The notes beneath the pieces are model-generated. The model saw only the letters and a list, made by a program, of their open reading frames with translations, searched no databases and was not told the DNA's origin. From the NCBI GenBank assembly GCA_963716855.1, contig CAVQUV010000032.1, forward strand, positions 310,001-374,000: a stretch of DNA of 64,000 bases. Direction: 5' to 3'. This document shows positions 59,526 to 64,000 of the stretch, piece by piece. The position numbers were made by a program, and so were the translations under genes. The DNA is from JAGVSZ01 sp963716855 (GTDB taxonomy: Bacteria; Pseudomonadota; Gammaproteobacteria; Burkholderiales; SG8-39). Each line of letters starts with the position of its first letter. Positions within the stretch are counted from its first letter, which is position 1.

Positions 59526-61250
59526 CTAACGGCCGAGCGGCGCGTGAGCGGCGGGAATCGCCGCGTCGGCGGCGCGCGCCGGGCGCGGCGCGACCGCGTC
59601 GAGCAGCGTCGCCATCAGGCCGCGGATCTCGGCGGCGGTGCTGCGCTCCACCGCGAGGAGGCGCGCGGTCGGTGCCGGCGAGCGGCGGTTGGGAGAGCCG
59701 GGCCCGACCGCCGACCAGAGCACGCGCAGCGTCGCCTCGAGGAATCGACGGTCGGTGGTGCGGTCGACCACGAATACCACGCGGGCGAGCTCGATCGCAT
59801 GGAGCAGCTCGCCGAGCTCGTACACGCAGCCGCGGTTGGCGGGCGCGAAGCTGCGCAGGTCCATCAGGACGACGTCGCTCTCCTCGACGAGCCGGTGCAT
59901 CGTCATCTGCCAGGTGTCGGCGTGGCAGAAGAACTCGTTCACGCGATAGCGGCCGTCGGGGTCGCGCGCGTGGTCGATCGCCGCGATCCGCCGCTCGAGG
60001 TCGGGGCGGCCGGTGACGAAGCGCCCGGCGAGCTCGCCGCTCGCGAACTCGAGGAACTCGTGCGGCTCCACGGTGCTCGTGACGAGATCCGGGCCGGCGA
60101 TCATCGACACGCTCCCGAGGCGCAGCCAGTGCGCGCGCAGCACGTCGAAGAACCGTTCCGAGCGGCTGCCGAGCGCGAAGACGCGGAGCAGCAGCAGCCG
60201 GCGCGGTCCCGGCACCGGGCGGCGCCGGAGCAATGCGAAGGCGACGATCGTGACGAGCTTGTAGGCGAGGAACGCGGCGAGCCCCGTCGCCGCCCAGGTC
60301 GCGCCTTCGAAGGCGAAGGCGACCGACTGGCTGATGCCGAAGAACAGGAACACCGTATCGATCGTGAGCGATTCGTCGGAGAGCCGCTTGCGCTGGTAGC
60401 GCTGCCCGAGCCGGCGCAGCACGATCCAGCCGCCGAGGGCGAAGAGCGCGAAGCCGGACACGAGCGTGTACACGAAGATCTCCGTGCCGCCGAGGCCGAG
60501 GAGCGCGCCGGCCTCGACCGCCGCGCGCATCCGGTCGTCGCTTGCGCCCACCACTTTGAGCGCGAGCAAGCTGCCGCCCAGGGCCAGAACGGCGAAGGTC
60601 ACGACCAGGGGTCCGACGGCGCGGATCGGACGGGCCAGAAAGAGGAACAGCAGCGCAGTCTCCGCGCCGTTGGTGATGACCCAGAAGACCGCCGGATCGT
60701 ACCAACGGAGATCCGGGCTGCGCGCGAGCGCGATGACCGCGATCAGCGCGAACACGCCGGCGTATGCGCCGAGCAGCTTGAGGCGCGCGGCGCGCGTCGT
60801 GCCGGCCACGATTCCGGCCGCGATGACGGCCGGCCACAGGAAGGTCCAGAAGAACGTCGCGAGCTTCACCGGCCCGACGCCGGCGTCGGCGGTGAACGCG
60901 ATCCACGGCACCGACATCACGCAGGCGTATGCCATTCCGCCGAGACCATAGATGGCCGCGGCGTGCCAGGGTCCGCGCATCACGTCCCGGAGCCCGGGTG
61001 CGGCATTCGCGGTGGAGCGTGCGTCGGCGAACGCGATGTTCAGCGCGTTAGCCGGTCCCGCCGCCGCCGTGCGCACTTGAGCCGTCGCGTCCCCGCCGCG
61101 AGCGGCGGTGTTCATCGACCGCAGCACCGCGCGGCGGTACAGCCAGAGCAGCAGCAGCGAGACGGGAAGGGCGAGGAGCGCGCCGCCGAGCAGCACCGAC
61201 GGCAGTTCGCCCGTGATCGCGAGCGTCGTGGGGTCGGTCGTCGCGCTCAC
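59526..61250 (-). CDS. Polytopic membrane protein with a C-terminal TIR/nucleotide-sensor-like domain
   Basis: This is a 574-residue protein. GTG 61250 overlaps the TIR gene's stop codon (GTGA), so it is translationally coupled. Around ten hydrophobic helices fill residues 15-370 (LPVSLLLLWLYRRAVLRSMN, ACVMSVPWIAFTADAGVG, and others). The cytosolic end has GSVSMIAGPDLVTSTVEPHE, then ESDVVLMDLRSFAPANRGCV and ELARVVFVVDRTTDRRFLEA. This is a Rossmann pattern seen in TIR-like or STING-associated domains. Its role could be membrane disruption or signalling once the TIR partner is active. The C-terminal 30 residues are Ala/Pro-rich. Confidence 0.78.
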   Translation of the reverse strand: MSATTDPTTLAITGELPSVLLGGALLALPVSLLLLWLYRRAVLRSMNTAARGGDATAQVRTAAAGPANALNIAFADARSTANAAPGLRDVMRGPWHAAAIYGLGGMAYACVMSVPWIAFTADAGVGPVKLATFFWTFLWPAVIAAGIVAGTTRAARLKLLGAYAGVFALIAVIALARSPDLRWYDPAVFWVITNGAETALLFLFLARPIRAVGPLVVTFAVLALGGSLLALKVVGASDDRMRAAVEAGALLGLGGTEIFVYTLVSGFALFALGGWIVLRRLGQRYQRKRLSDESLTIDTVFLFFGISQSVAFAFEGATWAATGLAAFLAYKLVTIVAFALLRRRPVPGPRRLLLLRVFALGSRSERFFDVLRAHWLRLGSVSMIAGPDLVTSTVEPHEFLEFASGELAGRFVTGRPDLERRIAAIDHARDPDGRYRVNEFFCHADTWQMTMHRLVEESDVVLMDLRSFAPANRGCVYELGELLHAIELARVVFVVDRTTDRRFLEATLRVLWSAVGPGSPNRRSPAPTARLLAVERSTAAEIRGLMATLLDAVAPRPARAADAAIPAAHAPLGR

Positions 61251-62770
61251 TTGACGAGCGTGAAATCGACGAGCTCGAAGGTGGCGAGCTCCTGCGGCAC
61301 GTTGCGCTCGTAGGAGCGCGCGTCGACCTTGACGAAGCGCTTCGCCGCGGGCGCATACCAGATGGTGACGATCGAGTGCAGCGGGATGCGGTTGATGAAC
61401 GTGCTCCCGCGCCCCTCGGCCACGACCTTGATCGCATCGAACGTGCCGGCCGGCACGGTCACCTGCTCGCGTCCCGCGATCCGCATCGCCATCTCGATGG
61501 TGCCATCGGAGGAGACCTGGCGCTTCACCGCGGGCAGCGACGCGCCGTCGTCGAGCTTGAAGAACGCCTGCAGGTAGGGCGCGAGATCGGGCGGTGCGTA
61601 TTCGAGACCGGGATGCCCGGTGAAGCGCGGCTCGCGCGCGACCACGATACGGCTCTGGTAGTCGGGGCGGTTCGACACGCGCAGCAACTCGCCGACGCCG
61701 GCCTCGCTCACCGCGTCGACCCGGTAGGTCAGCCGCGCGACCTCGGCGCGGCGGAAGCCGTCGACGTAGCGATAGGTCCAGGTGTCGCCCGGCGCGGGCA
61801 TCAGCGGCGATCGCGCCGCGACGGCGACCTTCGGCGTCGCCGGCTCGACGGCCGGGGGCTTCTGGGCCTCCGCGGCCGGCGCCGCGGGCGCGGGGGCGGG
61901 CGGCGCGATGGCGGCCTGCGGCGCGGGCGTGGGCGGTGCGACCGGTTTCGGCTGCGCCTTCGGCACCTGCCGCCGCTTCTCCTCGTCGGCTTTCCGCGCG
62001 GCCTCCGCCGCGGCGCGCGTGCGCTCGGCGTCGGCCTGCGCGATGCGCCGTTCCTCTTCCGCGCGACGCGCCGCCTCGGCCTCGGCCGCCCGCGTCTTCT
62101 CGTCGAAGCTCCGCTGCTTCGCGTCCAGCTCCGCCTGGCGCTTCGCGGCCTCCTCCTCGGCGCGACGGCGCGCGTCGTCGAAGGCCTTCTGCCGCGACTC
62201 GAACTCGGCCGTGCGGCGATCGGCGCCGCCCAGGTAGCGCATGACGGCATAGGTCCCGGCGCCGACGATCACGAGGCCGAGGGCGGCCGGGACGAGCCGG
62301 CGCCCCCACTTGCTCCAGTCGACGCCCGGTCCGCGGCGCTCGGTTTCCACCCGCTTCGGCGCCTGCACCGGGGCGGCGGCGGGCGCCAGCAGCGACCTCA
62401 GGTCGGCGACGAGCTGGCGGAAGCCGGGCGAGGTCTGGTCGCCGTCGTACCCGATGAGATCGGCGGCGTGAATGCTGCGAAAGCCCATCGGCGGGGCGAC
62501 CGCGTCGATCAGCACCGGCACGAGGACGCCGCGCTCGAGCCCCTCGTTCGCCTCGTCGCGGACCCAGCGCGAGACGATCGAGGCTTTCGACCACAGTACC
62601 AGCACGCAATCCGCCTTCTTGATCTCGGACTCGATGACGCCGGCGAAGGTCTTGCCGGCCTGGAGCTTGTGGTCCCACCACACCGCCCACCCCAGCGCCT
62701 CGAGGTCGACCGCGAGCTGGCGTGCGCGGTCGCGGTCTTCGCTGGCGTAGCTGAGGAAGATGTGGGCCAC
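61247..62770 (-). CDS. TIR domain protein with TM helix, coiled coil and C-terminal beta domain
   Basis: This is a 507-residue protein. Residues 1-130 are a canonical TIR domain: MAHIFLSYASEDRDRARQLA, ALGWAVWWDHKLQAGKTF, and a Glu in VIESEIKKADCVLVLWS that can serve NAD-type catalysis. A TM helix (LVPAALGLVIVGAGTYAVM) follows near 160-178, then a long charged coiled coil (~180-270) and a Pro/Ala linker. The ~180-residue C-terminal domain (GDTWTYRYVDGFRRAEVARL ... IVTIWYAPAAKRFVKVDARS) recalls DUF3108-like lipoprotein folds and would lie across the membrane. This topology could couple an outside stress to a cytosolic TIR enzyme. Confidence 0.87.
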   Translation of the reverse strand: MAHIFLSYASEDRDRARQLAVDLEALGWAVWWDHKLQAGKTFAGVIESEIKKADCVLVLWSKASIVSRWVRDEANEGLERGVLVPVLIDAVAPPMGFRSIHAADLIGYDGDQTSPGFRQLVADLRSLLAPAAAPVQAPKRVETERRGPGVDWSKWGRRLVPAALGLVIVGAGTYAVMRYLGGADRRTAEFESRQKAFDDARRRAEEEAAKRQAELDAKQRSFDEKTRAAEAEAARRAEEERRIAQADAERTRAAAEAARKADEEKRRQVPKAQPKPVAPPTPAPQAAIAPPAPAPAAPAAEAQKPPAVEPATPKVAVAARSPLMPAPGDTWTYRYVDGFRRAEVARLTYRVDAVSEAGVGELLRVSNRPDYQSRIVVAREPRFTGHPGLEYAPPDLAPYLQAFFKLDDGASLPAVKRQVSSDGTIEMAMRIAGREQVTVPAGTFDAIKVVAEGRGSTFINRIPLHSIVTIWYAPAAKRFVKVDARSYERNVPQELATFELVDFTLVK

Positions 62771-62784
62771 GGTTGCGCCGCCGG

Positions 62785-63023
62785 TCAGAGGGTCTTTAGG
62801 TACTCGAGCAGCGCGTCCTTGTCGCGCTCGGGCAGGTCGACGCCGAACGCGCGGCCGCGGTTCGAGTTGGCGCGCAGCGACGTGTTGTGCTTCGTGCCGA
62901 CGCGCTTCGCCTCGTCGGACTTCCAGTCGAAGCCGACGTCCTTCCGGTCAGACACGTCGTACCCGCGCCAGAACACCGCCGGGCGCATTGCGGGCGGATC
63001 GAGCAGGTCGCGGAGCGGCTCCC
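62785..63023 (-). pseudogene. 3' remnant of a c-type cytochrome-like gene
   Basis: The frame reads REPLRDLLDPPAMRPAVFWR, then GYDVSDRKDVGFDW and SNRGRAFGVDLPERDKDALL, and ends EYLKTL. This matches the C-terminal end of cytochromes that accompany catalase-family proteins (S-P-P-x-RP-x-x-F-x-RG-x-DV, NSN-x-G...YG-DLP...LxEYLKTL). The haem-binding part and start are missing, replaced at about 63024 by a hairpin. About 79 codons survive. An in-frame ATG (62988) would give 67 residues without a cofactor site. Confidence 0.5.
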
Positions 63024-63027
63024 GGCG

Positions 63028-63060
63028 GCAGCATTAACGCGCAAAGCGCGTTAAGGCTGC
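63028..63060. terminator. Strong hairpin after the catalase-family gene
   Basis: GCAGC-TTAACGCGC-AAA-GCGCGTTAA-GCTGC forms a nested stem with a three-base loop just past the catalase-family stop codon on the minus strand. The following CCGCC has no U-run, so it may be a REP-like element rather than an intrinsic terminator. Confidence 0.45.
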
Positions 63061-63068
63061 GAGCGCGT

Positions 63069-64000
63069 CTAGTTAAAGGTTTCATCCCCATTCGGCTCGT
63101 AGTGCGGCACACCGTTCATGTCGTGCCGGAACTTCGACAACTCGAAATACATCCGGCGCCGGGCCCGGCTTTGATTGCCGAGCGGGCGATGCTCGGCGAT
63201 GCAGTGCCACGGGTTGTAGGACAGGCGTCGCGCGAACGCGATCTGCGCCGGCGAATCGAATTTCTGCCTCGGAATGCGCAAGGTGGCCACCGAGACGCGG
63301 GGCGACAGCCGCTCCGGCCACAGCACGGCGTTGTTTTCGAGCGGCATCAGATGAGGATCGGTCTGCAACTGCAGGCGAATGTCAAGCTCGACATCGCCCT
63401 GATCGAGCGCGGCGACCATGGCGTTACGCAGGTAGTCGTCGGGCGGCCGCAGCGGCAGGCGTGGGATTGGCGTTTTCCTCTTCGACTTCGGCCACACCGA
63501 ATATTGCATCGCCTGCCCTTCTCCCAGCAGATAGGGCACGCAACTGAAGTACGGCGCCTCGAATGGACTGCTCTGGGTCTTGATCCACAGTCCCTGCATG
63601 ATGAAATCCAGCACGTGCGGGCGGTGAAAATTCAGGAAGTAGAAAATCGATGCGTTCTTCAGGCTCTCGCGCTGCAACTGAGCGTTCGCGCTCGTGTCCG
63701 GCGTCACGAAAGTAGGCGTGGACACGCCGAACATGTCCTGCGTGAACTTCTCCTCGTCCATCAGTTTGGGGCCGGGAACGCCCATCAGCTTGATGCTGAT
63801 GCTCATGAAACCCACGTCGTCGATATCCGGCGTCACGTACGGGCCGGGTCCGGAAAAGCGCACCCATGCGCGATAGGTCTTGGGTTGCGCGTAGATGCCG
63901 TGCCGGAACCGCGGCGGCAGGCCGTCGTGGACGATGAACTCCGCACGCACGATGCCGTGGGTCTTGGTGTTTCCGCCGCGTTCGAATCCGCCCGGCTTCC
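63069..64000 (-). CDS. Catalase-family protein, 5' end outside the window
   Basis: The visible 310 codons begin in-frame at the right edge with KPGGFERGGNTKTHGIVRAE, where RGGNTKTHG carries the distal-side histidine region of heme catalases in its reduced, catalase-related form. RAWVRFSGPGPYVTPDIDDV and GFMSISIKLMGV follow. The tail PWHCIAEHRPLGNQSRARRR is typical of catalase-related proteins, which mostly lack the large C-terminal part. It is probably a heme protein paired with the neighbouring cytochrome; catalase activity is not assured. The stop is at 63069. Confidence 0.83.
   Translation of the reverse strand, partial: KPGGFERGGNTKTHGIVRAEFIVHDGLPPRFRHGIYAQPKTYRAWVRFSGPGPYVTPDIDDVGFMSISIKLMGVPGPKLMDEEKFTQDMFGVSTPTFVTPDTSANAQLQRESLKNASIFYFLNFHRPHVLDFIMQGLWIKTQSSPFEAPYFSCVPYLLGEGQAMQYSVWPKSKRKTPIPRLPLRPPDDYLRNAMVAALDQGDVELDIRLQLQTDPHLMPLENNAVLWPERLSPRVSVATLRIPRQKFDSPAQIAFARRLSYNPWHCIAEHRPLGNQSRARRRMYFELSKFRHDMNGVPHYEPNGDETFN

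Noticed and set aside
42464..62770. Whole island as a prophage because of the GH108 endolysin
   Set aside because: No capsid, terminase, tail, integrase or repressor genes are present; the other genes are conflict-type modules.
1..64000. tRNA, rRNA or CRISPR loci
   Set aside because: I looked for cloverleaf ends, conserved rRNA segments and regularly spaced repeats and saw none; a short tRNA could still be missed without a covariance search.

Overview
The window is high-GC DNA, apparently chromosomal, from a betaproteobacterium, most likely of Burkholderiales type. That assignment is an inference. It rests on a Bug/TctC-type receptor, several TRAP-transporter genes, a Liv operon led by an acyl-CoA ligase, 2-ketoacid ferredoxin oxidoreductases, and the style of the REP-like palindromes. 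Several otherwise intact genes carry single-base frameshifts. Some of the DNA is genuinely decayed, but assembly indels cannot be excluded.

Region 1 (1-8133) is a decaying chromosomal integron. A truncated, frameshifted integrase relic (7947-8133, + strand) faces away from an attI-like zone. The cassette array runs leftwards on the minus strand: a cation-efflux protein, a hicBA toxin-antitoxin pair, a nitrilase, a cupin protein, a GFA-type zinc enzyme, an IS256 relic, and a two-helix membrane protein that leaves the window on the left. attC sites with inverted-repeat arms separate most cassettes. One attC is split by an IS1111-type (attC-group) element. An IS1182 element sits at the edge of another.

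Region 2 (8139-16981) is a branched-chain amino-acid-type ABC operon (acyl-CoA ligase, substrate-binding protein, a Bug receptor, then livHMFG), with a divergent MetE-like gene. The ligase gene carries an in-frame REP-like palindromic insertion.

Region 3 (17027-18276) is a nucleotidyltransferase-fold gene preceded by tandem GTTATACTAC palindromes.

Region 4 (18271-30909) is a catabolic cluster. It holds two thioesterases, two IorA-type subunits, one IorB-type subunit, a complete TRAP transporter (dctM, dctQ, dctP), an orphan DctP, an enolase-superfamily enzyme and a VOC protein. It looks like uptake and CoA-linked oxidation of an aromatic or 2-keto acid; the substrate is unknown.

Region 5 (31097-42450) is mixed and scarred. 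It holds broken glycosyltransferase genes, an orphan TRAP small permease, a UspA protein, an MFS transporter fused at its 5' end to the first codons of a FixJ-like response regulator, and that regulator's histidine kinase. It also holds a DHDPS-family enzyme, a membrane spermidine-synthase-like protein and a PhnD-rhodanese fusion.

Region 6 (42464-62770) is the most interesting part: a dense conflict/signalling island. It encodes an M6-like metalloprotease, an MBL-fold hydrolase, a gluzincin, a DUF4062 protein, a very large KGGVGR-ATPase/TIR-like/STAND/TM/TPR protein, a TPR-trypsin protease, a serine hydrolase, a GH108 muramidase, an unknown protein with a hydrophobic core, a TIR-like/TPR/SLOG-like protein, a membrane protein with a nucleotide-sensor-like tail, and a TIR-coiled-coil protein. 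Many of these genes are translationally coupled (GTGA overlaps). This fits an NTP-dependent multi-protease immune system, but that function is inferred only.

Region 7 (62785-64000) holds the 3' remnant of a cytochrome-c-like gene and a catalase-family gene that leaves the window on the right.
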